A stretch of 64,000 nt of DNA from Noviluteimonas lactosilytica. Lineage in GTDB: Bacteria > Pseudomonadota > Gammaproteobacteria > Xanthomonadales > Xanthomonadaceae. Below, in pieces: positions 43,091 to 53,046 of this stretch. Each line of letters begins with the position of its first letter. Position 1 is the stretch's first letter. The position numbers and the translations under genes are program-made. The DNA lies in assembly GCF_020866925.1 (NCBI RefSeq), contig NZ_JAJGAK010000003.1:62001-126000 (forward strand). The letters are read 5' to 3'. The notes below the pieces were generated by a model. The model was given only the letters and a program-made list of their open reading frames with translations, was not told the origin of the DNA and ran no database searches.

Positions 43091-43729
43091 TCAGACCGGC
43101 AGCGCGCGCAGTTTCTTTTCCTGTTCGGTGAGGCTGCGGATGAAGCCCGGGTTGCGGAAGATGCGGTTGCCGTAATCCTCGATGACCTTGCCGTCCTTCG
43201 GCAACGGAACGTCCAGCGATTCCAGGCGCCAGATGATCGGGGCCATCGCGCAGTCGGCGAGGCTCATTTCCGGGTTCAGGAAGAACTTGCTGGCCTTGAA
43301 CAGCGGGACCGACGCGGTCAGCAGTTCCTTCAGGCGCTTGCGGCCGGCCTCGGCCTGCTGGCGATTGCCGAGCTGGATGGCCTGGACCTGCGGGACCCAG
43401 TCGTGTTCCAGGCGCAGCATCGCCAGGCGCAGGCGCGCGCGCGACAGCGGGTCGACCGGCATCAGCGGCGGATGCGGGTAGCGCTCGTCGAGGTATTCGG
43501 TGACGACCGAGGCCGCGTACAGCACCAGCTCGCGCTCGACCAGCGTCGGCACCGAGTGGTACGGGTTGAGGTCGATGAGATCTTCGGGCGGGTTCTGCGG
43601 ATCGACCGGGATCAGGTCGTAGGTGACGCCTTTGGCCGCGAGCACGAGGCGCACGCGGTGGCAGAGCACGTCGTCCGTCGACGAGAACAACGTCAGGGCA
43701 TTACGCATTCGCGGGCTCGCAGCCATCAT
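43091..43729 (-). CDS. sspA: Stringent starvation protein A
   Basis: 212 residues. A glutathione-S-transferase-like RNA polymerase-associated protein, important in starvation and acid stress. N-terminal thioredoxin-like domain: LTLFSSTDDVLCHRVRLVLA (about residues 12-31), DLNPYHSVPTLVERELVLY; C-terminal helical domain ending RNPGFIRSLTEQEKKLRALP. It lacks the catalytic residues of active GSTs, as the family does. It sits downstream of petC and upstream of sspB, a standard order. Confidence 0.95.
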   Translation of the reverse strand: MMAASPRMRNALTLFSSTDDVLCHRVRLVLAAKGVTYDLIPVDPQNPPEDLIDLNPYHSVPTLVERELVLYAASVVTEYLDERYPHPPLMPVDPLSRARLRLAMLRLEHDWVPQVQAIQLGNRQQAEAGRKRLKELLTASVPLFKASKFFLNPEMSLADCAMAPIIWRLESLDVPLPKDGKVIEDYGNRIFRNPGFIRSLTEQEKKLRALPV

Positions 43730-43812
43730 CGATCTCTCCCTCGATCGTTCGGCAGGCGCCGTCCACCCCTTGCGGACGGTCGCAACGATTCCCGAGCCTA
43801 GCGTCAGGAACG

Positions 43813-43843
43813 AAAAAAGTCGCCACCCCTGGCGACTTCTTCC
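43813..43843 (-). terminator. Intrinsic terminator between petC and sspA
   Basis: On the minus strand AAGTCGCCA-GGGG-TGGCGACTT is followed by six T residues. A second perfect hairpin, CTCGTCCGG-AATGA-CCGGACGAG, is at 43850-43872, right behind the petC stop. The bc1 transcript probably mostly ends here, and sspA may have its own promoter in 43730-43812. Confidence 0.8.
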
Positions 43844-43885
43844 GGGGCCCTCGTCCGGAATGACCGGACGAGTGCTTCCTTCCGC

Positions 43886-44650
43886 TTAGTGCACGTCCCG
43901 CCAGTATTCCTTCTTCAGGAGGTAGGCGAGGATCGTGAACGCGGCGAGGAACAGGATCACCCAGACGCCCATCCCCTGGCGCTTGAGGGCGGCCGGCTCG
44001 CCGGCGTACATCAGGAAAGCGGTGATGTCGCGGGCGCTCTGGTCGAACGCTTCGGCGTCCTGCGTGCCGGGCGTGCGCAGTTCCAGGCGCTCCACGTGCG
44101 CTTCGCCGCCGGGGCCGGCCTTGCCGAGCACGGCGTGCTGCAGGCCCTGCATTTCCCACAGCGGGTTCGGCATCGACACGTTCGGGAAGAGCGTGTTGTT
44201 CCAGCCGACCGGGCGCGATTCGTCCAGGTAGAACGACTTGAGGTAGGTGTAGATCCAGTCGCTGCCGCGGACGCGCGCGATCAGGCTCAGGTCCGGCGGC
44301 ATCTTGCCGAAGGCCTGCTGCGCGTGTTCCGGCGTCATCGCGGTGCCGATCGTCTCGCCGAACTTCGCGCCGGTGAGGTTGAGGTTGGCCTGCACTTCTT
44401 CCTCGGTCAGGCCGAGGTCTTCGGCCATGCGCGAGTAGCGCAGGTACTTCAGCGAATGGCAGCCGGCGCAGTAGTTCATGTAGAGCTGCGCGCCACGCTG
44501 CAGCGACGCGCGGTCGTCGAGGCGCGCGCCCGACTGCTTGAGGTTGCCGCCGCCGGAGGCGAGGGCCATTGAGCTCGCGGCCATGCTGATGACAGCGAGA
44601 CCCGCGGCAAGCACCGCGGCCTTGCCGGCGCGGACGAAGAAGTTAGTCAT
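43886..44650 (-). CDS. petC: Cytochrome c1 of the bc1 complex
   Basis: 254 residues. It accepts electrons from the Rieske protein and passes them to cytochrome c. A signal peptide (VLAAGLAVISMAASSMALASG) is followed by the heme c site CAGCH (in YMNYCAGCHSLKYLRYSR, about residues 60-64), a distal Met ligand region, and a C-terminal membrane anchor (GVWVILFLAAFTILAYLLKKEYW). Its start overlaps the petB stop by eight bases. It is part of petABC, cytochrome bc1. Confidence 0.96.
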   Translation of the reverse strand: MTNFFVRAGKAAVLAAGLAVISMAASSMALASGGGNLKQSGARLDDRASLQRGAQLYMNYCAGCHSLKYLRYSRMAEDLGLTEEEVQANLNLTGAKFGETIGTAMTPEHAQQAFGKMPPDLSLIARVRGSDWIYTYLKSFYLDESRPVGWNNTLFPNVSMPNPLWEMQGLQHAVLGKAGPGGEAHVERLELRTPGTQDAEAFDQSARDITAFLMYAGEPAALKRQGMGVWVILFLAAFTILAYLLKKEYWRDVH

Positions 44651-45917
44651 GCATCGTCACCCGTTCCGGCACCGGCTTGGTTTTGTCGAGCTTGGTCCAA
44701 ATCGGCATGGTGATGAAGAAGGCGAAGTACAGGAAGGTCAGCAGGCGGCCGATGATCACTTCGGACGGGTCGGTACCCGGACCTGCGCCGATCTTGCCCA
44801 GCCACAGGAAGCACACGGCCAGCATCATCAGCATCAGCCAGGAAAACCAGCCGCGGTAGCGGTAGGACTTCACCGGCGACTTGTCGAGCCACGGCACCAG
44901 GAACAGCACCGCGATCGCCGCGAACATCACGATCACGCCCCAGAGCTTGATCGCGAAGAACGACGGGATGACGCGCAACATCGCGTAGTACGGCGTGAAG
45001 TACCACACCGGCTTGATGTGCTCCGGCGTCACCAAGCGATTGGCTTCCGTGAAGTTGTCGTGCTCCAGGAACCAGCCGCCGAAGGTCGGCTCGAAGAAGA
45101 TGATGAAGGCCGCGATGATCAGGAAGAACGCGACGCCGAACAGGTCCTTGCCCGTCGTGTAGTACGGGTGGAACGGGATGCCGTCGGCCGGCGCGGTCTG
45201 CGACCAGCGATTGCCCTTCGGACCCTTCTTGATGTCGACGCCGTCGGGGTTGTTCGAACCCACTTCATGCAGCGCGCCGATGTGCAGCACGACGAGCAGC
45301 AGGATGACGAGCGGCAGCGCGATGACGTGCAGCGCGAAGAAGCGGTTGAGCGTCGCATCGCCCGGCAGGTAGTCGCCCATGATCCATTCGGTCAGGCCGT
45401 TACCGATGACCGGGATCGCGCCGAAGAGCGAGATGATCACCTTCGCGCCCCAGAACGACATCTGGCCCCACGGCAGCACGTAGCCCATGAAGGCTTCGGC
45501 CATGAGCACGAGGTAGAGCACCATGCCGATGACCCACACGAGCTCGCGCGGCTTCTGGTACGAGCCGTACATCAGGCCACGGAACATGTGCAGGTAGATG
45601 CAGATGAAGAACAGCGAGGCGCCGGTCGAATGCATGTACCGGATCAGCCAGCCCCACTCCACGTCGCGCATGATGTATTCGACCGACGAGAACGCTTCGG
45701 CCGCGGACGGCTTGAAGTGCATCGTCAGGAAGATGCCGGTCACGATCTGGTTGACCAGCACGACCAGCGCGAGCGAGCCGAAGTAGTACCAGACGTTGAA
45801 GTTTTTCGGCGCGTAGTACTCGGTCATGTGCTTGCGGTAACCCGGCATCATGCCGGGGGCGCGCGCATTGACCCAGTCCATCACCTGGGTGGTCGTGCGG
45901 GAGAAGACGTTGGCCAT
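44643..45917 (-). CDS. petB: Cytochrome b of the bc1 complex, PVWY type
   Basis: 424 residues with eight predicted membrane helices and the four His ligands of two b hemes (for example RYMHSTGASLFFICIYLHMF, and FALHVIALPLVILLLVVLHI). The Qo-site motif reads PVWYFTPYYAMLR (near residue 304) rather than the mitochondrial/alphaproteobacterial PEWY; PVWY is common in gammaproteobacteria. It oxidises ubiquinol and drives proton translocation. It lies three bases after petA and overlaps petC. Confidence 0.96.
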   Translation of the reverse strand: MANVFSRTTTQVMDWVNARAPGMMPGYRKHMTEYYAPKNFNVWYYFGSLALVVLVNQIVTGIFLTMHFKPSAAEAFSSVEYIMRDVEWGWLIRYMHSTGASLFFICIYLHMFRGLMYGSYQKPRELVWVIGMVLYLVLMAEAFMGYVLPWGQMSFWGAKVIISLFGAIPVIGNGLTEWIMGDYLPGDATLNRFFALHVIALPLVILLLVVLHIGALHEVGSNNPDGVDIKKGPKGNRWSQTAPADGIPFHPYYTTGKDLFGVAFFLIIAAFIIFFEPTFGGWFLEHDNFTEANRLVTPEHIKPVWYFTPYYAMLRVIPSFFAIKLWGVIVMFAAIAVLFLVPWLDKSPVKSYRYRGWFSWLMLMMLAVCFLWLGKIGAGPGTDPSEVIIGRLLTFLYFAFFITMPIWTKLDKTKPVPERVTMHD

Positions 45918-45920
45918 GGC

Positions 45921-46562
45921 TTACGCGGCTCCCTTCGGGTCGACACCGATCACGATCGACGTGTCGCTCTCGTAGTGGTGCGGCGGCACGAGCAGGTTGA
46001 TCGGCGCGGGCACGCCCGCGAACACGCGGCCGGCCATGTCGAACTTCGACTTGTGGCACGGGCAGAAGTAACCGCCCTTCCACTCGGCGTCGAACGGCTC
46101 GGGGCGGATCTCGGCCTTCATTTCGGGCGAGCAGCCCAGGTGCGTGCACAGGCCGACCAGCACCGAGATCTCCGGCTTGATCGAACGCAGTTCGTTGTGC
46201 GCGTACGTCGGCTGCTGGTCGAGGTTGTTCGACTTGGGGTCGAGCAGCTTCGGGTCGAGCGTCGGCAGGATGTCGAGCATCGCCTTGGAACGCTTCACGA
46301 TCCAGATCGGCTGGCCGCGCCACTCGAGCACCAGGCGCTGGCCTTCGGCCAGTTCGCTGATGTCGGCGGTCACCGGCGCACCGGCGAGCTTCGCGCGGGC
46401 GCTGGGATTCCAGGACTTGATGAAGGGGACGGCCGCGACGCCGACACCGACGGCGCCGACGACTGCCGTCGACGCGGTCAGGAACCGGCGACGGCCCTGG
46501 TTGACGGGTTCCCCGTCGTGGACATGAGCGGGATCGTTGACCCCTACCCCAACATTGGCCAT
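45921..46562 (-). CDS. petA: Rieske iron-sulfur protein of the bc1 complex
   Basis: 213 residues. A twin-arginine signal with RRRFLTASTAVVGAVGVGVA (about residues 24-43) leaves the N-terminal helix as a membrane anchor. The [2Fe-2S] ligands are in CTHLGCSP and CPCHKSKFD (about residues 141-148 and 165-173). The start ATG at 46562 follows GGAG and excludes the extra upstream residues of the open frame to 46637. It is first in petABC. Confidence 0.96.
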   Translation of the reverse strand: MANVGVGVNDPAHVHDGEPVNQGRRRFLTASTAVVGAVGVGVAAVPFIKSWNPSARAKLAGAPVTADISELAEGQRLVLEWRGQPIWIVKRSKAMLDILPTLDPKLLDPKSNNLDQQPTYAHNELRSIKPEISVLVGLCTHLGCSPEMKAEIRPEPFDAEWKGGYFCPCHKSKFDMAGRVFAGVPAPINLLVPPHHYESDTSIVIGVDPKGAA

Positions 46563-46686
46563 CCGGCACTCCGCAATAAGACGCTGGAACGTTGCACGAA
46601 CCGGCCGTGCGCGCTGCTGCGCGCGGGCGGTCCGCAAAGACGGTGAAGTGTAACGGAACGCTTAATCGGCCGACAATCCAGCGGCC

Positions 46687-47634
46687 TTACTTGGTGGCGA
46701 GCGCACTGGCGGCGAGCGCGCCGCGGTAGCGATCGGCCAGCACCGAAACGCGCTGGACGTACAGGCGGGTCTCGTTGTAGGGCGGCACGCCCTTGTACTT
46801 GTCGACCGCGCCCTCGCCGGCGTTGTAGCCGGCCGCGGCCAGGGTCAGGTCGCCGTTGAAGCGCTTGAGCAGCCACGCGAGGTACTGCACGCCGCCGCCG
46901 ATGTTCTGCCCCGCGTCGAAGGCGTTGCCGACCCCGAAGCGGCGGGCGGTGGCGGGCATCAGTTGCATCAGGCCCTGCGCGCCGACGCGCGAGAGCGCAT
47001 TCGGGTTGTAGGCCGACTCGGCGTGGATGATCGCGCGCACGATCGCCTCGTCGACCCCGTGTTTCGCCGCCGCCGCGCGGATTTCAGCCGAATACGCGTC
47101 GGTGTTGAGGCGCAGCGTGCCGAAGTTGACGCCGGGACGCGCCGCGCAGGCGTAGCACGTCTCCATGAAGCTGTACTTGATGGTGCGCAGCGCGGTCGCG
47201 CCGGCCACGCCCTTCGGCGGCTTGCTCGTGTAATGGCGCACGCCGTCCTTGATGTACGAGTACACCTGGCCCTGCACGAGGCGCGGCGCCTGGTACGGCT
47301 TCTGCGCGGGCGGCGCCGAGGCGGGCAAGGCGGACGCGGTGTTCGCCAGCGGCTTGTCGGCCACGGTCGAGGCGATGGGCGAACCGGCGACGGAGCCCTT
47401 CGTCGACGCGCTGCCGACCGACGCCTGCGCGGGCGCGGCCTTCGGCGCCGAGGCGTTCGACGAATAGCTGATGACCTTGCAGGTGGCGCCGGGGATCTTC
47501 TTGCTCACGTAGCTGCGCGCGCCGTCGGCGGAATCGCAGCGATACAGCGAACCGGCGAACGCAGGCATCGCGCCCAATGGCGCGACAACCAACACGAAGG
47601 CGGCCAGGCCGCGCGTTCCCCTTCCCCAGTCCAT
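46687..47634 (-). CDS. Lytic transglycosylase (SLT domain)
   Basis: 315 residues. A Sec signal peptide (FVLVVAPLGAMPAFAG) is followed by a DUF4124-like Cys-bearing region (SLYRCDSADGARSYVSKK), a low-complexity Ala/Pro/Ser linker, and the catalytic SLT domain with AIIHAESAYNPNALSRVGAQ (catalytic Glu at HAES), GLMQLMPATARRFGV, and LAAAGYNAGEGAVDKY. It cleaves peptidoglycan strands in the periplasm. The start is ATG at 47634; the longer frame begins at TTG. It is divergent from miaB. Confidence 0.92.
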   Translation of the reverse strand: MDWGRGTRGLAAFVLVVAPLGAMPAFAGSLYRCDSADGARSYVSKKIPGATCKVISYSSNASAPKAAPAQASVGSASTKGSVAGSPIASTVADKPLANTASALPASAPPAQKPYQAPRLVQGQVYSYIKDGVRHYTSKPPKGVAGATALRTIKYSFMETCYACAARPGVNFGTLRLNTDAYSAEIRAAAAKHGVDEAIVRAIIHAESAYNPNALSRVGAQGLMQLMPATARRFGVGNAFDAGQNIGGGVQYLAWLLKRFNGDLTLAAAGYNAGEGAVDKYKGVPPYNETRLYVQRVSVLADRYRGALAASALATK

Positions 47635-47805
47635 GGCGCCGGATGCTCCTCTCAAACGTGAGGTTTGACAAGTCCTTGATTCATATGAACGGACCCTTGA
47701 ATCATGCGAACGCGACGCCCGTCGCTATCCGGCCGCGCTAAACTCCGCGCCCTTCACGCAAACCCACCTCCGGCGCGGATTAAACGCCGCCCTCCCGGAC
47801 ATGCC

Positions 47806-49215
47806 ATGACCATCGAACTGACGCTGCTCCAACCGAGCATGAGCGACCCGGCCGCGCCCGAAGTCGACGCCCCCCGCCCCGCCGCGCGCGGCAAGCTCTT
47901 CATCAAGACCCACGGGTGCCAGATGAACGAGTACGACTCGGCCCGCATGGCCGACGTGCTCGCTGCGACCGAAGGCCTGGAACTGACCGACAACGTCGAG
48001 GAAGCCGACGTCGTGCTGGTCAACACCTGCTCGATCCGCGAGAAGGCGCAGGAGAAAGTCTTCAGCCAGCTCGGCCGCTGGAAGGCGCTGAAGAAGGACG
48101 GCAAGCCCGTGCTGATCGGCGTTGGCGGTTGCGTGGCGTCGCAGGAAGGCGCGGCGATCGTGAAGCGCGCGCCGTACGTCGACCTCGTGTTCGGCCCGCA
48201 GACCCTGCACCGCCTGCCCGAACTGATCCGCGAACGCCGCGCCACCGGCGCGCCGCAGGTCGACATCAGCTTCCCCGAGATCGAGAAGTTCGATCGCCTC
48301 CCCGAACCGCGCGCCGAAGGCCCGAGCGCCTTCGTGTCGATCATGGAAGGCTGCTCGAAGTACTGCTCGTTCTGCGTCGTGCCCTACACGCGCGGCGAGG
48401 AAGTGAGCCGCCCGTTCGAGGACGTGCTGGTCGAAGTCGCGCAACTCGCGGCGCAGGGCGTGCGCGAGATCAACCTGCTCGGGCAGAACGTCAACGCGTA
48501 CCGCGGACCCTTCGGCGACGAAGGGGAGACCGCGGACCTCGGCCTGCTGATCCGCGCGATCGCCGGCATCGAAGGCGTCGGCCGCATCCGTTTCACCACC
48601 TCGCACCCGCTCGAGTTCTCCGACTCGCTGGTCGAGGCGTATCGCGACGTGCCGCAACTCGCGAACTACCTCCACCTGCCCGTGCAGGCCGGCAGCGACC
48701 GCATCCTCGCCGCGATGAAGCGCGGTTACACCGCGCTCGAGTTCAAGCAGAAGATCCGCAAGCTGCGCGCGGTGCGCCCTGGCATCTCGATCTCGTCGGA
48801 CTTCATCGTCGGCTTCCCCGGCGAAACCGACGCCGACTTCGAGAAGACGATGAAGCTGATCGAGGACGTCGGCTTCGACCAGTCGTTCTCCTTCATTTAT
48901 TCGCGCCGCCCGGGCACGCCCGCCGCCGATCTGTCCGACGACACGACGGACGCGGAGAAGCACGCGCGCCTGGAACGCCTGCAGGCGCGTATCAACGCGC
49001 ACGCGGCGGAGATCTCGAAGGCGATGATCGGCAGCGTGCAGCGCGTCCTGGTCGAAGGCCCGTCGAAGAAGGACCCGAACGAACTGACCGGCAAGACCGA
49101 GAACATGCGCTCGGTGAACTTCCCGGGCAATGCGCGTTTGATCGGGCAGTTCGTCGACGTGGTGATTACCGAAGCGTTTTCGAACTCGCTGCGCGCGAGA
49201 GTCGCGATCGACTGA
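47806..49215 (+). CDS. miaB: tRNA-2-methylthio-N6-dimethylallyladenosine synthase
   Basis: 469 residues. A radical-SAM methylthiotransferase that modifies A37 of tRNAs reading U-starting codons. The N-terminal UPF0004 domain has [19 protein letters not shown] and [18 protein letters not shown] (three Cys of the auxiliary cluster), the radical SAM motif is [15 protein letters not shown] (about residues 183-197), and the TRAM domain is C-terminal. The start ATG at 47806 is chosen over 47704, which overlaps the transglycosylase upstream region. In many relatives ybeZ follows directly; here an amidohydrolase and an exporter intervene. Confidence 0.97.
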   Translation: MTIELTLLQPSMSDPAAPEVDAPRPAARGKLFIKTHGCQMNEYDSARMADVLAATEGLELTDNVEEADVVLVNTCSIREKAQEKVFSQLGRWKALKKDGKPVLIGVGGCVASQEGAAIVKRAPYVDLVFGPQTLHRLPELIRERRATGAPQVDISFPEIEKFDRLPEPRAEGPSAFVSIMEGCSKYCSFCVVPYTRGEEVSRPFEDVLVEVAQLAAQGVREINLLGQNVNAYRGPFGDEGETADLGLLIRAIAGIEGVGRIRFTTSHPLEFSDSLVEAYRDVPQLANYLHLPVQAGSDRILAAMKRGYTALEFKQKIRKLRAVRPGISISSDFIVGFPGETDADFEKTMKLIEDVGFDQSFSFIYSRRPGTPAADLSDDTTDAEKHARLERLQARINAHAAEISKAMIGSVQRVLVEGPSKKDPNELTGKTENMRSVNFPGNARLIGQFVDVVITEAFSNSLRARVAID

Positions 49216-49236
49216 CGCGAGGCGTCGGTCGATCGC
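49204..49236. terminator. Long hairpin over the miaB stop codon
   Basis: GCGATCGACTGACGC and GCGTCGGTCGATCGC form a 15-base-pair stem with one G-T wobble and a GAG loop, spanning the miaB TGA. The sequence to 49251, read on the minus strand as GTAGGAGCGACCTTGCGATC, looks like a REP element and extends over the amidohydrolase stop codon. It could serve as the shared 3' end of the two converging genes. Confidence 0.55.
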
Positions 49237-49246
49237 AAGGTCGCTC

Positions 49247-50920
49247 CTACTTCTTGCGTTCGAACACCGGTTTGCCGTCGACGTAGGTCGCGTCGACCGT
49301 CAGGTCGCGCAATGCGGCCGGCGAGATCGCGAGCGGGTCTTCCTCGAACACGACGAAGTCCGCGCGCTTGCCGACTTCGAGGCTGCCCACTTCGTTCTCC
49401 GCGAAGCCGGCGAAGGCCGCGTCGAGCGTGAAGCCGCGCAGCGCTTCGAACGCGGTCAGCTTCTCGTTCGGATACCAGCCGCCGATCGGCAGGCCCTGCG
49501 CGTCGGCGCGCGTCGCCGCGGCGGACAGGCCCAGGCGCGGATCGACCGATTCCACCGGGAAGTCGGAGCCTAGCGCCAGGCGCGCGCCGCTGTCGCGCAG
49601 CTGCCGCCACGCGTAAGCGCCGACAATGCGTGCGGGACCCACGCGATCCTCGGCCCACGGCATGTCGCTCGTCGCGTGCGTCGGTTGCATCGACGCGATC
49701 ACGTGCAACTGCGCCAGGCGCGGCAGGTCCTCGGGGGCGAGGACCTGCGCGTGTTCGATGCGCCAGCGATGATCGCCCGACGCGCCGTTGCCCAGCGCGC
49801 GCTGGTACGCATCCAGCGTGTTGCGGTTGCCGCGATCGCCGATCGCATGCGTCGCCGCCTGCACGCCGCAACGCTTTGCCTTGTCAACGGCGGCGTTCAT
49901 CGCTTCGGGCGACATCAGTTCCAGGCCGCGATTGCCGTGGTCGTCGCTGTAGTCGGCGAGCATCGCGGCGCCGCGGCTGCCGAGCGCGCCGTCGGCATAC
50001 AGCTTCACGCTGCGCATCTGCAGGCGACCCGACGCATGCTTGTACAGGCCGTCGCGGCACAATAGTTCGAGCGCATCGCCGTCTCCGCCGGCCATCGCGG
50101 TCACGCGCAGCGGCATGGCGCCGCGATCGGCGAGGCGCTGGTAGCGCCGGAATTCGGCGAGCGTGATGCCGGCATCGTGCACGCCGGTGAGCCCGTGTTC
50201 GACGGCCGACTGCATCGCGATCGTCAGCGCGCGTTCGCCGGTGGTTTCGTCGAGCGGCGGGCGCGCGTCTTCGACCAGCAGCATCGCCGCGTCGATGAGA
50301 ATGCCAGTGGGCTGCTTGTTCGCATCGCGATCGATGCGGCCGCCGTCGGGCTGCCAGTCGCCGGACAGATCGCGCTTCACCGCGCGCAACGCCGCCGTGT
50401 TCGCCCAGCCGGCGTGTCCATCGATGCGCTCCAACCACACCGGGCGATCCGGGAACACCGCATCGAGATCGGCCGCACTCGGAAACACCTTCTCCGGCCA
50501 GTCGTTCTGATCCCAACCGCGACCGACGATCCAGGCATCCTTCGGAAGCCGCGCGGCGTATTCGCGCAGCCGCGCCATGATCTCGGCCTTGTCGCGCGTG
50601 TCGACCAGGTCCGCAGCCATCATCGCGATGCCGAGACCCGGAATGTGTCCATGCGCATCGATCAGGCCGGGCACGATGGTCGCCTTGCCCGCGTCGATGC
50701 GCGTCGCGTTCGGATACGCCTTCAGCAACGCATCGGTGTCGCCAAGCGCGAGCAACTTGCCGGTGTCGTCGTAGGCCATCGCCTGCACTTGCGGGTGCGC
50801 GACATCCATCGTGTGGATGCGCGCAGCACTGACCACCGTGACTTCAGCGGCAAACGCCTGCCCGAACATCGCCGCCATGGCGACCGTCGACACGGTCAAC
50901 CCAAACCGAACCTTTCGCAT
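49247..50920 (-). CDS. Secreted amidohydrolase (YtcJ-like)
   Basis: 557 residues. A signal peptide (STVAMAAMFGQAFAAE) is followed by an amidohydrolase_3 family protein: metal-binding HGH in VPGLIDAHGHIPGLG (about residues 83-97), the EHGLTGVHDAG region, a later ATHAIGDRGNRNTLDAYQ motif, RIEHAQVL, and LALGSDFPVESVDPRLG near the C-terminus (Asp ligand). Such enzymes hydrolyse amide bonds in small molecules; the substrate is unknown. It is convergent with miaB and followed upstream by the ABC exporter genes on the same strand, with 69 bases between. Confidence 0.88.
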   Translation of the reverse strand: MRKVRFGLTVSTVAMAAMFGQAFAAEVTVVSAARIHTMDVAHPQVQAMAYDDTGKLLALGDTDALLKAYPNATRIDAGKATIVPGLIDAHGHIPGLGIAMMAADLVDTRDKAEIMARLREYAARLPKDAWIVGRGWDQNDWPEKVFPSAADLDAVFPDRPVWLERIDGHAGWANTAALRAVKRDLSGDWQPDGGRIDRDANKQPTGILIDAAMLLVEDARPPLDETTGERALTIAMQSAVEHGLTGVHDAGITLAEFRRYQRLADRGAMPLRVTAMAGGDGDALELLCRDGLYKHASGRLQMRSVKLYADGALGSRGAAMLADYSDDHGNRGLELMSPEAMNAAVDKAKRCGVQAATHAIGDRGNRNTLDAYQRALGNGASGDHRWRIEHAQVLAPEDLPRLAQLHVIASMQPTHATSDMPWAEDRVGPARIVGAYAWRQLRDSGARLALGSDFPVESVDPRLGLSAAATRADAQGLPIGGWYPNEKLTAFEALRGFTLDAAFAGFAENEVGSLEVGKRADFVVFEEDPLAISPAALRDLTVDATYVDGKPVFERKK

Positions 50921-50989
50921 CGCGCGCCCCTCCCCGGACCTCGAAGCCCCCGACTGTGGGCAAAGGCGCGTAGCCGCGCAAGTCCACGA

Positions 50990-52078
50990 TCAGTCGAGCC
51001 GCTTCCGGAACCGCAGGATCGCCGCCGTCATCATCACCGTCGTAAAGGCGATCAACGCCACCGTCGCAGGCCACAACTCCCACAGGCTCGCCCCGCGCAA
51101 CATGATGCCGCGCACCAACCGCAGGAAATGCGTGAGCGGCAACACTTCCGCGGCCCACTGGATGATCTTCGGCATGCCCGCGAACGGGAACATGAAGCCC
51201 GACAGCAGGATCGACGGCAGGAACACGAAGAACGTCATCTGCATCGCCTGGAACTGCGACTGCGCCTTCGTCGAGATCATCAGGCCGAGCGAGAGGTTCG
51301 CGAGGATCAGCAGGATCGCGGCGATGTAGACGTCGAACAGCGCGCCACGCACCGGCACCTCGAACAACCACGCGCCCAGGATCAACACCAGCGTCGTCTG
51401 GATCAGCCCGATGCCGGCGAACGGCAACACCTTGCCGATCATCAACTCGCTGCTGCTCACGGGCGTCGCGATCAGCAACTCCATGTTGCCGCGCTCGCGC
51501 TCGCGCACGATGGACACGCCGGTGAACATCACCATGGTCATCGTCAGGATGATGCCGATCAGGCCGGGCACGATGTTGATCGCCGAGCGCCGCTCCGGGT
51601 TGTAGAAGCTGACGACGCTGATCTGCGGCGCGGGCTTCTTCACGGTCGACGCACTGTCCATGGGCGTCTGCACGAGTTGCGCGACGGCGCTCTGCACCGA
51701 CGTGTCGGCGCCGTCGACCAGCAACTGCACCGCCTCGCGGCCTTCGATGCGACGCTTCTCGAAATCGGGCGGCACCACGACGCCGACGCTGATTTCGCCG
51801 CGCCGGAGCATCTGCATCAACTCCTGCGGCGAACTCGCGTCGCGCACGGGATTCAGCACGCCCGTGTTTTGAAGATCCATCACCAGCGCGCGCGAACCGG
51901 CGGTGCCCGCCTGGTCGGAGATCGCGGTGTCGAGATCGCGCAACGTGAAGTTGATCGCGTAGCCGAACAGCACCAACTGCATCACCGGGATGCCGACGAT
52001 CATCGCCAGCGTGATGCGGTCGCGGCGCATCTGCCGCAACTCCTTCACCATGATCGCGAACAGGCGGCGGGCGCTCAT
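50990..52078 (-). CDS. ABC-2 type transporter permease
   Basis: 362 residues, YbhS/YbhR-like topology: a membrane helix near the N-terminus (IMVGIPVMQLVLFGYAINF), a large periplasmic loop to about residue 160, and five more helices (NIVPGLIGIILTMTMVMFTG; LPFAGIGLIQTTLVLILGAW; VYIAAILLILANLSLGLMIS; TFFVFLPSILLSGFMFPFAG; LWPATVALIAFTTVMMTAAI). It pairs with the ATPase, whose stop overlaps its ATG by four bases. Only one permease gene is present, so it likely works as a homodimer. Substrates of the family are usually drugs or other hydrophobic compounds. Confidence 0.9.
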   Translation of the reverse strand: MSARRLFAIMVKELRQMRRDRITLAMIVGIPVMQLVLFGYAINFTLRDLDTAISDQAGTAGSRALVMDLQNTGVLNPVRDASSPQELMQMLRRGEISVGVVVPPDFEKRRIEGREAVQLLVDGADTSVQSAVAQLVQTPMDSASTVKKPAPQISVVSFYNPERRSAINIVPGLIGIILTMTMVMFTGVSIVRERERGNMELLIATPVSSSELMIGKVLPFAGIGLIQTTLVLILGAWLFEVPVRGALFDVYIAAILLILANLSLGLMISTKAQSQFQAMQMTFFVFLPSILLSGFMFPFAGMPKIIQWAAEVLPLTHFLRLVRGIMLRGASLWELWPATVALIAFTTVMMTAAILRFRKRLD

Positions 52079-53046
52079 GCGGCCTCCGGGATCTTGGCTT
52101 CGCGGCCGCGCGTGGCGGAGACGAAGACGTCTTCGAGATTGGGTTCGGACGCGGCGACCTCGCCTTGCAGGCCCGCATCGACGAGCACCTGCTGCAGCCG
52201 CGCGACAGAATCGCCGTCCTCGGACGTGAGCACGCGCAGCGTGTTGCCGACCTGCGCGGCGCTGATCACGCCAGGCGCCGCCATCAGCGCGGCGCGCGCG
52301 CGGCGCGGCGTCTGCGAATGCACGGCGAGCGTGCGGCCTTCGATCGCGCCGGTGAGTTCGGCGGGACTGCCGTCGGCGACGAGCACGCCGCGATCGAGGA
52401 TCGCCAGGCGATGGCAGCGTTCGGCTTCGTCCATGTAGTGCGTCGACACGAGGATGGTCGTGCCGCCGTCGGCGAGTTCGAAGAGTTTTTCCCAGAAGTC
52501 GCGCCGCGATTCCGGATCGACCGCGCTCGTCGGTTCGTCGAGGAACAACAGTTCCGGCGAATGGATCACCGCGCCGGCGAGCGCGAGGCGCTGCTTCTGG
52601 CCGCCGCTCATCGTGCCGGCGAGTTGCTTCTGGCGATCAGAGAAGTGGTAACGCTCGACGAGTTCGTCGATGCGCGCGACCGCTTTCGCGCGCGGGATGT
52701 CCTGCACCGCGGCGAGGAACTCGAGGTTCTCGCGCACGCTGAGGTCGTCGAACAACGAGAACTTCTGCGTCATGTAGCCGATGCGACGCCGCAGCGCCTC
52801 GGCTTGCTTCGGCAGCTTGAGGCCGAGGACTTCGATCTCGCCTTCGGTCGGCGTCATCAGCCCGCACAGCATGCGGATCGTCGTGGTCTTGCCCGAGCCG
52901 TTGGGGCCGAGGAAGCCGTACACGTGTGCCTTCGGCACGCTCAGGTCGACGTGGTCGACCGCGACCAGCTTGCCGAAGCGCTTGGTCAGGCCGCGCGCGC
53001 GGATCGCGAGATCCGTGTCCGCGTTGACGGCGGGCCGGGCATTCAC
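52075..53046 (-). CDS. ABC transporter ATP-binding protein, GTG start
   Basis: 323 residues. Walker A is GPNGSGKTTT (in VYGFLGPNGSGKTTTIRML, about residues 46-55), signature TMSGGQKQRLALAGAVIHSP, Walker B LLFLDEPTSAVDP, and the switch H in LVSTHYMDEAERC. The C-terminal extension resembles that of YbhF-type exporters. The start is GTG at 53046 overlapping the HlyD stop (GTGA). It drives the permease encoded immediately downstream. Confidence 0.93.
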   Translation of the reverse strand: MNARPAVNADTDLAIRARGLTKRFGKLVAVDHVDLSVPKAHVYGFLGPNGSGKTTTIRMLCGLMTPTEGEIEVLGLKLPKQAEALRRRIGYMTQKFSLFDDLSVRENLEFLAAVQDIPRAKAVARIDELVERYHFSDRQKQLAGTMSGGQKQRLALAGAVIHSPELLFLDEPTSAVDPESRRDFWEKLFELADGGTTILVSTHYMDEAERCHRLAILDRGVLVADGSPAELTGAIEGRTLAVHSQTPRRARAALMAAPGVISAAQVGNTLRVLTSEDGDSVARLQQVLVDAGLQGEVAASEPNLEDVFVSATRGREAKIPEAA